A DNA stretch of 27,808 nt from a bacterium (lineage in GTDB: Bacteria > Latescibacterota > UBA2968): the NCBI GenBank assembly GCA_027296045.1, contig JAPUJS010000541.1:1-27808 (forward strand), written 5' to 3'. Under the pieces are notes generated by a model. That model saw only the letters and a list, made by a program, of their open reading frames with translations, was not told where the DNA came from and searched no databases. Below are positions 13,891 to 21,816 of this stretch, one piece after another (positions within the stretch are counted from its first letter, which is position 1; every line of letters starts with the position of its first letter). A program made the position numbers and the translations under genes.

Positions 13891-15210
13891 ATGGCCAACC
13901 CTCGTCATATTGCCCTCGATATCCTTTGCCGCGTAGAAGCCGGTGCCTATGCCGACCGTCTCCTGGCGTCCTACCGTCAAAAAACCGATCTCACACCCCG
14001 GGACCACAACTTCCTGCAACAAATTGTCCGTGGCACGCTGACCTGGCAAGGTACCATCGACCATACCCTCAAACCCTATCTCAAAAAACCCCTCGCCAAA
14101 CAAGCCCCACGCCTGCGCAACCTGCTCCGTCTATCCGCCTATCAAATTCGCTACCTCGACCGAACCCCACCCTATGCGGTTGTTTCCGAAGCGGTCTCGC
14201 TTGCGAAAAAAGAATTCAGGGGCTTGTCGGGCCTGGTCAATGCCGTCCTTCGTGGCCTCGCAGAAAACAGAAAACCCGTTCGCCCATTCGATCCCAGGTC
14301 CAACCCCGTCGAACACCTCTCTCTTACCCTGTCACACCCCCCCTGGTTGGTTTCCCGCTGGATCGATCGCTACGGCCCGAAATCTGCGCAAGAACTCTGT
14401 CACTACAACAATACCCCACCCCCCCTTTCCATCCGTCCCAATACATTGCGCAGCCCATTGAAAAACCTGCAAAACTGCCTGTTGGCCGAGGGCATTCCTA
14501 CCGAACCTTGCCCGCTCCTTCCCGACTATTTGATGGCGCCCAAAGCGGGCCCTTTGTTTCAAACACAGGCCTTCCAAAACGGCCTGTTCTCCATCCAGAA
14601 TCCCGCTGCCGGCCTCGTGATCCGCCTCCTGGATCCGCAACCCGGTCAACAGATCCTGGATCTATGTAGCGCACCCGGTGGCAAAACAACCGCGATTGCC
14701 GAAGGCTTCGATGACAGCGGCCTGATCCTGGCAACCGATCTTTACCCTGGCCGTCTCTGGACCCTTCTGAACCATTGCCGTCGCCTGGGACTCACCAGCA
14801 TTTATCCAGTCGCTGCAAACGGCAACGCCCTGCCCACATCGGCACGGTTTCACCGCGTCCTGGTCGATGCACCCTGTTCCTCCCTGGGCATCTTGAATCA
14901 TCACCCCGAAATCCGCTGGCGTCGCCAGGAATCGGACCTGGCCCACCTGGCCAGACGTCAGAGCCACCTGTTACAATCCGCAGCCCAATACGTCTGTCCC
15001 GACGGCCTCCTGGTCTACAGCACCTGCACCCTGGAACCGGAAGAAAACGAACGGGTTGTTGAAACTTTCTTAAAAAACCACACCGAATTTCGGCTCGAAC
15101 CCGCTTCGGAATATCTGGACCTGGTGTGTGATGGACCTTATCTTTCTATTTTGCCCCATCAACACCACCTGGACGGGACCTTCGCCGCTCGCTTGCGAAA
15201 AGCGACGTAG
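13891..15210 (+). CDS. rsmB: 16S rRNA (cytosine-967, C5) methyltransferase
   Basis: The protein has 439 residues from the ATG at 13891. The frame is open upstream, but the family starts with MANPRHIALDILCRVE. An N-terminal NusB-like RNA-binding domain (1-135) is followed by a Rossmann methyltransferase. SAM binding is seen in LDLCSAPGGKTT, and the catalytic cysteines of the NOL1/NOP2/Sun family in VLVDAPCSSLGIL and YSTCTLEPEENE. It methylates C967 of 16S rRNA using S-adenosylmethionine. It reads away from clpP and is followed 116 bp later by the TPR gene. Confidence 0.93.
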   Translation: MANPRHIALDILCRVEAGAYADRLLASYRQKTDLTPRDHNFLQQIVRGTLTWQGTIDHTLKPYLKKPLAKQAPRLRNLLRLSAYQIRYLDRTPPYAVVSEAVSLAKKEFRGLSGLVNAVLRGLAENRKPVRPFDPRSNPVEHLSLTLSHPPWLVSRWIDRYGPKSAQELCHYNNTPPPLSIRPNTLRSPLKNLQNCLLAEGIPTEPCPLLPDYLMAPKAGPLFQTQAFQNGLFSIQNPAAGLVIRLLDPQPGQQILDLCSAPGGKTTAIAEGFDDSGLILATDLYPGRLWTLLNHCRRLGLTSIYPVAANGNALPTSARFHRVLVDAPCSSLGILNHHPEIRWRRQESDLAHLARRQSHLLQSAAQYVCPDGLLVYSTCTLEPEENERVVETFLKNHTEFRLEPASEYLDLVCDGPYLSILPHQHHLDGTFAARLRKAT

Positions 15211-15326
15211 CCGGATTTTAAAGTGCGGAAATTTCACAAACTGCCGATAATTCATAGAGATACAGAAAAATAGGGGTTTGCTTACACCCCATTTCGGTCC
15301 AATGCCTATTCTAAGGATCTCCCCCC

Positions 15327-18300
15327 ATGAAACGTATCCTGAGCTTCGGACTTCTGTTCCTTTTGTGCCTCACCCAGATGGCCCCGGCCACCGACCGGCC
15401 CACCCTGGTCGTGCTCCCCTTTGGCGTGGCCAAAAACCGCTCCAGCATCCGCTGGCTCGGGCAGGCCACGGCGTCCACACTCATCGAAAAACTCCGTCGC
15501 GTCCCACCCGTCCGAATTCTACCGCTTTCCAACGTACTTCGAGAACTCCAGGCCGCAGGCATCAATCCCAAAGAAGCCTCCTGGACACCCGCTGTGGCCA
15601 GCCAACCCCTGGGACGCTGGCTGGATGCAGATGTCCTCATCGTGGGCGGATTGGGCCAGCCCAAAGATCGGTCTGTTGCACAACAAATCTTGCAGGTTTC
15701 CGAACCCCCGAAAAAACAGAAGAACACAGACATCTGGCTGGCCGCAAGAGCTATCGATGTCCACACGGGCCAAACCCTGCGCAGGGCCTATGTAGAAGGC
15801 AAAATGGAAGACCTGTTTTCCCTCCAACACACCTTGCTTGCCGAGTTGGGAGAAGCTCTGGACCTGGCAGAAATAATGGATTTGGCAGCTGTGAAACGCC
15901 TTCCAACCCGATCTCTAAAGGCCTATCGGCAGGGCGCTGATGCCCAGCAGTTGTTGATGGGTATCCCGGACTTACCCGAAGGGAAAAAGCGAAGAAATGC
16001 CATCAAAAAGACCCAGAAAATCTTGCAAAAAGCCCTGAAAGAAGACCCCGATTATGCAGCCGCACAGGCCATGGAGGGCACCCTTCAGATCCTCCAGAAC
16101 AACCCCCAGGCCGCAGCATTGGCCTATGAGCAGTCTGCCAAATTAGACCTCGATTATGCCATGCCCCGCTACGGCCTGGTCGATTTGGCCTTCCAAAATG
16201 AAAACCTGCCCGCCGCTGCCCAGGCCCTCGAAGACCTCATCCAGGCCGTCCCCTGGGACGACGAAGCCCACCACCTCAGGGGAAGGGTTTACAACTTACT
16301 TCAAGACCCTCAAAAAGCCCTTTCGGCCTTTGAACGGGCCCTGGAACTATACCCCAACCGGCCGGAGACCTACTACGAGGCGGGCAAACTGTACCTGGCC
16401 CAAAACCAAACCGAAGCCGCCATTCAGGCCCTCACTCAAGCCACAACGCGCATCCCGGGAGACGGCCTTTATCAAACCGCCCTGGCCGAGGCCTATGTTG
16501 CGGGAAACCGGTTGGAGGAGGCCCAGAAAACCCTAAATTTTGCCGCCTCTGTAAACAATCAAAATCCCGAAGTCCTTTTCGTACAAGGCAAACTCCATCT
16601 AAAAACCAACCACCTGGACCGGGCCATTTCTAGCTTGGAACAGGCCATCCAAATCTCTCCCGAACGGGGCGACATACGCGCCTCTTTGGGCAAAGCATTT
16701 GCCGCACAGGGGCGCCAGCAAGACGCCCTGGATGCCTTCCAGAAAGCCCTATCTTTAAATGCCAGCCTGCCCGATCTGGCCAGCCACCTGGGCACAACGC
16801 TGGAAACCCTGGGCCAGCAAAGCGAGGCCGAAGCAGTCTACCGGCAAACCCTGAAACAAGCACCCGAACGAGTCGATATCCGTCTTCGCCTGGTCAAACA
16901 CCTCTTGCAGGCCGGACAACAAACCCAGGCACTGGAAACCCTGCAAAAGGGCGTCGAAACACATCCCAACAACGGCTCGGTTCACCTCCTGTTGGCCGAA
17001 TTGTACCACGCTCGACACCGCACCGATCTGGCCATTCACCATTTCGAACAGGCCCTGGCTTTCCAAACCGACATACCCGAAACCGCCGCCAGGCTGGGCA
17101 AGCTCTATCTGGAAGAAGGGCGTGCAGAACAGGCCCGAACGGCCTTTCAAAAAGCCCTGAATGCGGGGGCCCACCATCCCGACTTATATGCCGATCTCGG
17201 TGCTTCCGAAGAAATGTTGGGAAATTTAAGAGCGGCCCAATCCGCCTATCGAAACGCCCTCAAAGCCAGTCCCGACCATCCCGAGGCCCTCTCAGGCGCT
17301 GCCCGGATGGCCAAAGCGCTTCGACCCCCAACTCCCCCACCCAGTGCCGAAACCTATGCCCGCCGGGGGAGAGACCATCTGGCTATCGGCAATCTGGAAC
17401 AGGCTCAAGACGCGTTTGAAAACGCATTGCGTCTCGATTCCAGCCGGGCCGGTCTCTGGAATGACCTGGGCACAATCCAGGCCCGCCAGGGAGACCTGGA
17501 ACGTGCAGAAGAGGCATTCAAAAAAGCCGGGAACATCGATCCAAACACCCCGGAAAGCACGTACAACCTCGGACGCCTCTATGCCGACCTGGGACGCCTG
17601 GTAGATGCCGAGCGAGCCTATCGAGAAGCCCTGCAAAAAGACCCGGACTTTCTACCTGCCCAGATAAACCTGGGGTCTACCTACCTGGCAATGGGCGACA
17701 ATCGAAGGGCAGTGGCAGTTCTGGAAAATGCCCGGCAAAAAGACCCCCAAAATGCCGACCTGGACCTCAACCTGGGCAATGCTTATCTTTCCATGGGCAA
17801 TCTGGAGGCCGCCGAAACAGCCTATCGGAAAGCCCGCGGGAAAAGCGATGAACCCGCAAAAGCCACCATCGGTTTGGGAAATCTGGCCCTGGCCCGAGGC
17901 GATACCACCATTGCCATCGGTCTCTACCGCCAGGCCGCAACACAAGACCCCACTTCCGGCACCCCCCACATCAACCTGGGTTCCCTTTTCCTCTCCTGGG
18001 GCGATCTGGAAGCCGCCCTCCAAGAATACCAGACCGCGCTCGAACTGGCACCCGAAGATCCCGCCGTCTACACCAATCTTGCCGTGCTCTATTTTCAATC
18101 GGAACAATACAACGAAGCCCTGATGTATTGCCAAACCCTTTCACAAAAAGACCCCAACTCATTCTATGCCCCCTTTCTCACCGGCCTGATTGCCCAAACC
18201 CAGGGTGCCTACGATCAAGCCCTGGAAGCCTATCAGAAGGCCCTGAACCTCCGGGCCGACCACCCCGATATTCATCAAGGTCTGGCCGCAACCCAGGAGG

Positions 18301-18491
18301 CACTGGGCAATGCAGAAGAAGCCATTCGACACTGGGAACACTGGCTGGATCTGGTTCGAGAAAACCCCGCTTATCAGCAAGAAGCCGAACAGATTACCAA
18401 ACGCCTCCAACAACTGATCGCCTCACCCCACCTCACCCCACTCCCAAAAGGGAATCAAGGAGGCAAGCCCATTTCCTCTTCCGGATTTTAA
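15327..18491 (+). CDS. Large exported TPR-repeat protein with an N-terminal TolB/FlgO-like domain
   Basis: The protein has 1054 residues. Residues 1-22 look like a signal peptide (MKRILSFGLLFLLCLTQMAPA), so it is probably periplasmic or outer-membrane bound. Residues about 25-190 (PTLVVLPFGVAKNRSSIRWL, then GQATASTLIEKL) resemble the N-terminal domain of TolB/FlgO-like or CsgG-related proteins that handle outer-membrane assemblies. From about 205 to 1030 follow roughly two dozen TPR units of 34 residues (pattern A...Y..AL...P). A Pro-rich break, LRPPTPPPSAET, near 675 splits them into two arrays. TPRs bind partner proteins; the partner is unknown. The last 22 residues, from SPHLTPLPKGNQGG, look like read-through of an intergenic sequence. 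AAGGA precedes the ATG. Confidence 0.8.
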   Translation: MKRILSFGLLFLLCLTQMAPATDRPTLVVLPFGVAKNRSSIRWLGQATASTLIEKLRRVPPVRILPLSNVLRELQAAGINPKEASWTPAVASQPLGRWLDADVLIVGGLGQPKDRSVAQQILQVSEPPKKQKNTDIWLAARAIDVHTGQTLRRAYVEGKMEDLFSLQHTLLAELGEALDLAEIMDLAAVKRLPTRSLKAYRQGADAQQLLMGIPDLPEGKKRRNAIKKTQKILQKALKEDPDYAAAQAMEGTLQILQNNPQAAALAYEQSAKLDLDYAMPRYGLVDLAFQNENLPAAAQALEDLIQAVPWDDEAHHLRGRVYNLLQDPQKALSAFERALELYPNRPETYYEAGKLYLAQNQTEAAIQALTQATTRIPGDGLYQTALAEAYVAGNRLEEAQKTLNFAASVNNQNPEVLFVQGKLHLKTNHLDRAISSLEQAIQISPERGDIRASLGKAFAAQGRQQDALDAFQKALSLNASLPDLASHLGTTLETLGQQSEAEAVYRQTLKQAPERVDIRLRLVKHLLQAGQQTQALETLQKGVETHPNNGSVHLLLAELYHARHRTDLAIHHFEQALAFQTDIPETAARLGKLYLEEGRAEQARTAFQKALNAGAHHPDLYADLGASEEMLGNLRAAQSAYRNALKASPDHPEALSGAARMAKALRPPTPPPSAETYARRGRDHLAIGNLEQAQDAFENALRLDSSRAGLWNDLGTIQARQGDLERAEEAFKKAGNIDPNTPESTYNLGRLYADLGRLVDAERAYREALQKDPDFLPAQINLGSTYLAMGDNRRAVAVLENARQKDPQNADLDLNLGNAYLSMGNLEAAETAYRKARGKSDEPAKATIGLGNLALARGDTTIAIGLYRQAATQDPTSGTPHINLGSLFLSWGDLEAALQEYQTALELAPEDPAVYTNLAVLYFQSEQYNEALMYCQTLSQKDPNSFYAPFLTGLIAQTQGAYDQALEAYQKALNLRADHPDIHQGLAATQEALGNAEEAIRHWEHWLDLVRENPAYQQEAEQITKRLQQLIASPHLTPLPKGNQGGKPISSSGF

Positions 18492-18546
18492 CGCTCCAAT
18501 AGGAGACAGCTTCCAGGTCGGCTCAATGGACAGAATGGTCCAAACA

Positions 18547-18586
18547 AAACGCCCGTCCGATTTTAATCGGACGGGCGTTTGTTTTT
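18547..18586. terminator. Strong bidirectional terminator between the TPR and PilZ-like genes
   Basis: Arms of 16 bases, AAACGCCCGTCCGATT and its complement, with a two-base loop and T runs on both sides (GTTTTT on plus, TTTTGTTT on minus), end both convergent transcripts. Confidence 0.9.
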
Positions 18587-18618
18587 AGGATATAAGCGAT
18601 CGAGCTTTGTTCCCGGCT

Positions 18619-20037
18619 TTAATCCAGAAAGGCCAACAGCGCATTTAAGGCCCGGTGAATCTCTTTGAAATATTGATTCTCCCGCAACCCGCGCAACGGC
18701 TCCCAGGCCGTCACATCGAAGGTCTGCGGATCGAAGTCGACCGGGTCGTGCCGAAAAGCCACGCCCAAACTGGCAATCCGTCCTTCGTCCTTTCCGGTAT
18801 CCACATACCCTCTCACAATATCGCCAAGAATCGAGAAGGACGCCGGTATCTGGGGCCGATAAGCTTCTACTTCATTGGGGAAATACAGTCGGGGATAAAA
18901 GTGCAACAGCACACTGGTATCCAAAAGTCGGGCCTTCAAATCTTCCGGGTCTTCCGGAACCGCATCTTCGCCCAGCAAATAGGTTTCTAAAATGGGACTG
19001 TTTTGCAATCCCACACCGCCCACGCAGAAGTCCCGCACCACCACCGGCAGCCCGGTCTGCTTCTGGATCACACCCTTGGGTCGCAGCGTCAACGTTTCCA
19101 GACCACACTTGTGAACCCGACACGACCATCGGTAGTGTACATCACACCCCTGCAACAAACTCCGTTCCACAAATCGGATCAAGAGTACATTACCTTCCTG
19201 CAATCGGTCCGGACTTTTTCGGACAAGCCGCTTTCCCTGTTGGGGATTGCGCAGATGAATTTGAGTACCTTTTGTTTCTCCCTTTAATCCCAGCACACGC
19301 GTAGTTCCCAGATCTTGCAGTCCTGTTGCACCTGCACGGGTATCCCTTACCACACGCGTTATGTGAACCTCCCGCAAATGGTCGGGGTTTGCGCGTAATA
19401 TATTGTGGAAAAATGCCGTCAGTTGTTCGGCAGAAGTATCTTCTTGAAGTCCTTCCGGAAGGGCTTGATCGCCAGGATAAGAAATGACTTTGGGCAAATT
19501 TTTGTGCGCAAGCCCGTTTAATTTCACCCGTTCCACAAACAGATCAAACCGAAAATACGGAAACACCTGTGGGCCACCGACACCCCGGATATGGGAAAAT
19601 CGCAACGTGCCCCGATGGTCGTTTTTATGCAGATTTCCCAGGGGCATCAATTTGTACCCCACAGGCGCTTGTGGGTCCAGGGCATCCTTCAACCGGTCTG
19701 AAAAACGAACCCGTTGGATCACGGTGCAATCCAGCGAATAGGGAGCGCTTTGATGTTGCATTCGAAAATGCAACACTTCTCCCCGCCCCAAAAGCGGCAG
19801 ATCGTCGTCCTTAAAATTGGAAGGTGGGACCATGTAAAATGCCCCGTCACGCACAAAAAGGTGCTCTTCCTTGCAAAAAAACATCACCGGCCCTACTTCG
19901 TCGCACACCTCTTTTCCATCGGCCGTACGAATCAGTGTACAGAGCCCCGATCGGGTACCTATTTGTTTCAATCGGGCAAGTGCAGGATGAATATTGCCTT
20001 TACCCGAGCTGGTTTTTTTGAATAATTTGGCAAGCAT
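18619..20037 (-). CDS. PilZ-like protein (probable cyclic-di-GMP effector)
   Basis: The protein has 472 residues, with no signal peptide or membrane segment. The C-terminal part fits a PilZ fold. RWSCR (303-307) is an RxxxR motif, and DFCVGG (336-341) follows 29 residues later as a D/NxSxxG motif with Ser replaced by Cys. A strand pattern of PilZ type then runs to SLGVAFRHDPV (423-433). The N-terminal half (SLDCTVIQRVRF, then RGTLRFSHIRGV near 142-153) resembles the YcgR-like N domain, also found in flagellar brake proteins. Cyclic-di-GMP binding is inferred, not shown. A sigma-54-like promoter stands about 150 bases upstream (20189-20204). The gene ends at a bidirectional terminator. Confidence 0.6.
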   Translation of the reverse strand: MLAKLFKKTSSGKGNIHPALARLKQIGTRSGLCTLIRTADGKEVCDEVGPVMFFCKEEHLFVRDGAFYMVPPSNFKDDDLPLLGRGEVLHFRMQHQSAPYSLDCTVIQRVRFSDRLKDALDPQAPVGYKLMPLGNLHKNDHRGTLRFSHIRGVGGPQVFPYFRFDLFVERVKLNGLAHKNLPKVISYPGDQALPEGLQEDTSAEQLTAFFHNILRANPDHLREVHITRVVRDTRAGATGLQDLGTTRVLGLKGETKGTQIHLRNPQQGKRLVRKSPDRLQEGNVLLIRFVERSLLQGCDVHYRWSCRVHKCGLETLTLRPKGVIQKQTGLPVVVRDFCVGGVGLQNSPILETYLLGEDAVPEDPEDLKARLLDTSVLLHFYPRLYFPNEVEAYRPQIPASFSILGDIVRGYVDTGKDEGRIASLGVAFRHDPVDFDPQTFDVTAWEPLRGLRENQYFKEIHRALNALLAFLD

Positions 20038-20188
20038 AGGTCTCTACCTTGTATTCAGGGTGGGATGTATTCCGGGAAAAACCCAGAACTATATGATGTA
20101 TCTTAATACCATATATAGATTATATCGGCAGCTTTTATCGGAAGATAAGCCCAAAGTTGCACAAATGGACTTTTCCACCCTGCATATC

Positions 20189-20204
20189 TGCAAGCCCTAT
20201 GCCA
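20189..20204 (-). promoter_or_regulatory. Sigma-54-like promoter for the PilZ-like gene
   Basis: On the minus strand the sequence is TGGCATAGGGCTTGCA. It keeps TGGCA, TTGCA and the exact GG-N10-GC spacing of the sigma-54 consensus, and differs only at CG in TGGCACG (TA here). It would start a transcript near 20178, leaving a leader of about 140 bases before the ATG at 20037. The weak point is that the core differs at two positions from full consensus. Confidence 0.55.
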
Positions 20205-20227
20205 TTTTCAACCTAATTACCCAAATC

Positions 20228-20244
20228 AAATATTTACAATATTT
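20228..20244. promoter_or_regulatory. Palindrome upstream of the sigma-54-like promoter
   Basis: AAATATT-TAC-AATATTT is a perfect inverted repeat with 7-bp arms, 24 bases upstream of the -24 element at 20204. It is a candidate activator or repressor site. It lies in the most AT-rich part of the 20038-20363 gap, in which no gene is seen. Confidence 0.4.
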
Positions 20245-20307
20245 TAAATTGATTAAATTTCCACAAGCTTGAACGAACAAAGGAAAAATATTCCGCTCTT
20301 AGGCACA

Positions 20308-20342
20308 AAAAAACGCCTGTGGCATTCCCCACAGGCGTTTTT
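20308..20342. terminator. Terminator downstream of sat
   Basis: Stem CGCCTGTGG-CATTCC-CCACAGGCG is bordered by A runs on the left and T runs on the right. On the minus strand it ends the sat transcript 22 bp past its stop. Confidence 0.9.
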
Positions 20343-20363
20343 CCAATCCTGCAAACCATCCAC

Positions 20364-21641
20364 TTATGCCCCACTCATCGCTTTGCTCAAAATATCCGAT
20401 GTGCCCGGCCGCATAATCCTGGGATCTACGGCCTCCCCTTTCAAAAGCGTCTCCCGGACCTGCGATCCAGATATAAATACAGGAGCTTCATCTTTGTGAT
20501 TTTCCATCAAGTCCACACGCCCCATCGACTCATAATAGGCCGCAAAACCCACTTTCAAGGGCCGAATTTGCAACTCCCCATTCAGGTTCTCGAAAATCTC
20601 CTGGGCGTCGAAATCTCCCCAAATGGCCTCCCCATCGTGATAGGGCGCGTCGGCGTGCTTGCGACCAATAATAATATCTGTAAACCCGTAGTTCTGGCGA
20701 TAAATCGCGTGCATCACCGCTTCTCTGGGCCCTCCGTAGAACATCTTGATATCCAATCCCAGAAGCATCACCCGATCCGAAACCGATTCCCCCCTGCTTT
20801 GCCAGAGTGACCCATCGCTATCCCCTTCGCCCAATCCCCGTGCTTCAATCAGTGCCTCATACGTTTGCATCCGAATCTCTGCACTCACATCGTCCGACTT
20901 GGTCTCGCCCACCAGCGGGTTTAAACACGCACCCGCATTGTAGCCCTGTTGAAGCAATGTCTCCAACCCATAAACGAGCGCATACTCGTGGGCCCGGTGC
21001 AAGGCATTGCGCGTCTGAAAAGCCACCACCCGCTCCCAGCCCGTTTCCAACAGCAGCCGACGCACCTCCAGAGGCGATTTCACATACTGCCCGAAATGCG
21101 GATTCTTTGGCTGGGGCAATGCCCGAATGCGGCCGCCCACAAGATGCGTTTTATCGCCATCCCCTTGGAGCACCATATCCCCACCGGGATGATCCGTCCG
21201 GTCGGTCAGATAAACACTTTTCAAATAGCGCTCCTTGTCCCATGCATATACATCGTTGATCTCCAAAGACCCCACCGGGTCTCCCGACGAATGGACCAGA
21301 GCCACTTCCTGACCGGCCGAAAGTGTCGAAGCCAATCTCTCCGACACCGGAAAAGCCAGTGGAATGGTCCAGGCATACAATTGCCCATTGGATTCGATCA
21401 CACCCTCGTCCAGCACCCGGTGATAGGTCTGCGAGTCCATCGGACCGGTCAACGGACTCAGGACCCCGTCTCCAAACCGGTAGACCGAAGAGAGATCGGC
21501 ATCGCTGACCGGAACCGAAACCCACTCGGATGCTTTTTTTCTAAAATCTGCAATCTCACCTTCTGGAACCGTGCAATCTACTATCACCGAAAGCCCCCCA
21601 TGAGGGGGGATTAAACCAAGTTCGACAGTCGTTTCGGCCAT
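20364..21641 (-). CDS. sat: ATP sulfurylase (sulfate adenylyltransferase)
   Basis: The protein has 425 residues from the ATG at 21641. An ATG at 21659 is in frame, but GGAGG stands 8 bases before 21641. It makes adenosine phosphosulfate from sulfate and ATP, the first step of sulfate assimilation or, in the reverse direction, part of sulfur oxidation. The motif VAFQTRNALHRAHEYAL corresponds to the catalytic QTRNPxHRAHE. Two positions stand out: Ala replaces the usual Pro, and GRKHADAPYHDG has Lys where most enzymes have Asp (GRDHAG). The C-terminal ISGSQVRETLLKGE is canonical. No APS kinase or reductase is next to it. The promoter and terminator are both recognisable. Confidence 0.92.
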   Translation of the reverse strand: MAETTVELGLIPPHGGLSVIVDCTVPEGEIADFRKKASEWVSVPVSDADLSSVYRFGDGVLSPLTGPMDSQTYHRVLDEGVIESNGQLYAWTIPLAFPVSERLASTLSAGQEVALVHSSGDPVGSLEINDVYAWDKERYLKSVYLTDRTDHPGGDMVLQGDGDKTHLVGGRIRALPQPKNPHFGQYVKSPLEVRRLLLETGWERVVAFQTRNALHRAHEYALVYGLETLLQQGYNAGACLNPLVGETKSDDVSAEIRMQTYEALIEARGLGEGDSDGSLWQSRGESVSDRVMLLGLDIKMFYGGPREAVMHAIYRQNYGFTDIIIGRKHADAPYHDGEAIWGDFDAQEIFENLNGELQIRPLKVGFAAYYESMGRVDLMENHKDEAPVFISGSQVRETLLKGEAVDPRIMRPGTSDILSKAMSGA

Positions 21642-21691
21642 TTCAAAAACCTCCAACATGATTTATAATATTGTTGATTAACAAAGTAATG

Positions 21692-21719
21692 AATATACTC
21701 TCTTGCTTTGATTTGTCAA
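21692..21719 (-). promoter_or_regulatory. Sigma-70-type promoter for sat
   Basis: On the minus strand TTGACA (21714-21719), a 16-base spacer and TATATT (21692-21697) give a near-consensus promoter. A small inverted repeat, TTGTT-GATT-AACAA (21671-21684), sits at or just after the predicted start and could be an operator. Confidence 0.6.
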
Positions 21720-21731
21720 GTTTTTCAGGAC

Positions 21732-21757
21732 AAAAAAAACCAGGATACATCTCCTGG
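21732..21757 (-). terminator. Terminator of the histidine-kinase gene
   Basis: On the minus strand, stem CCAGGA-GATGTA-TCCTGG is followed by eight T residues, 60 bases past the kinase stop. Confidence 0.8.
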
Positions 21758-21816
21758 ATCCTGACCACCATTCACTTAATGGGGACAATTCAAGCCCGTT
21801 ATCGAACCGTCCATCC

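Noticed and set aside
16000..18400. Regular sequence periodicity in the TPR gene as a DNA tandem repeat or CRISPR
   Set aside because: The similarity is at the 34-residue protein level with diverged DNA; there are no identical repeats or spacers.
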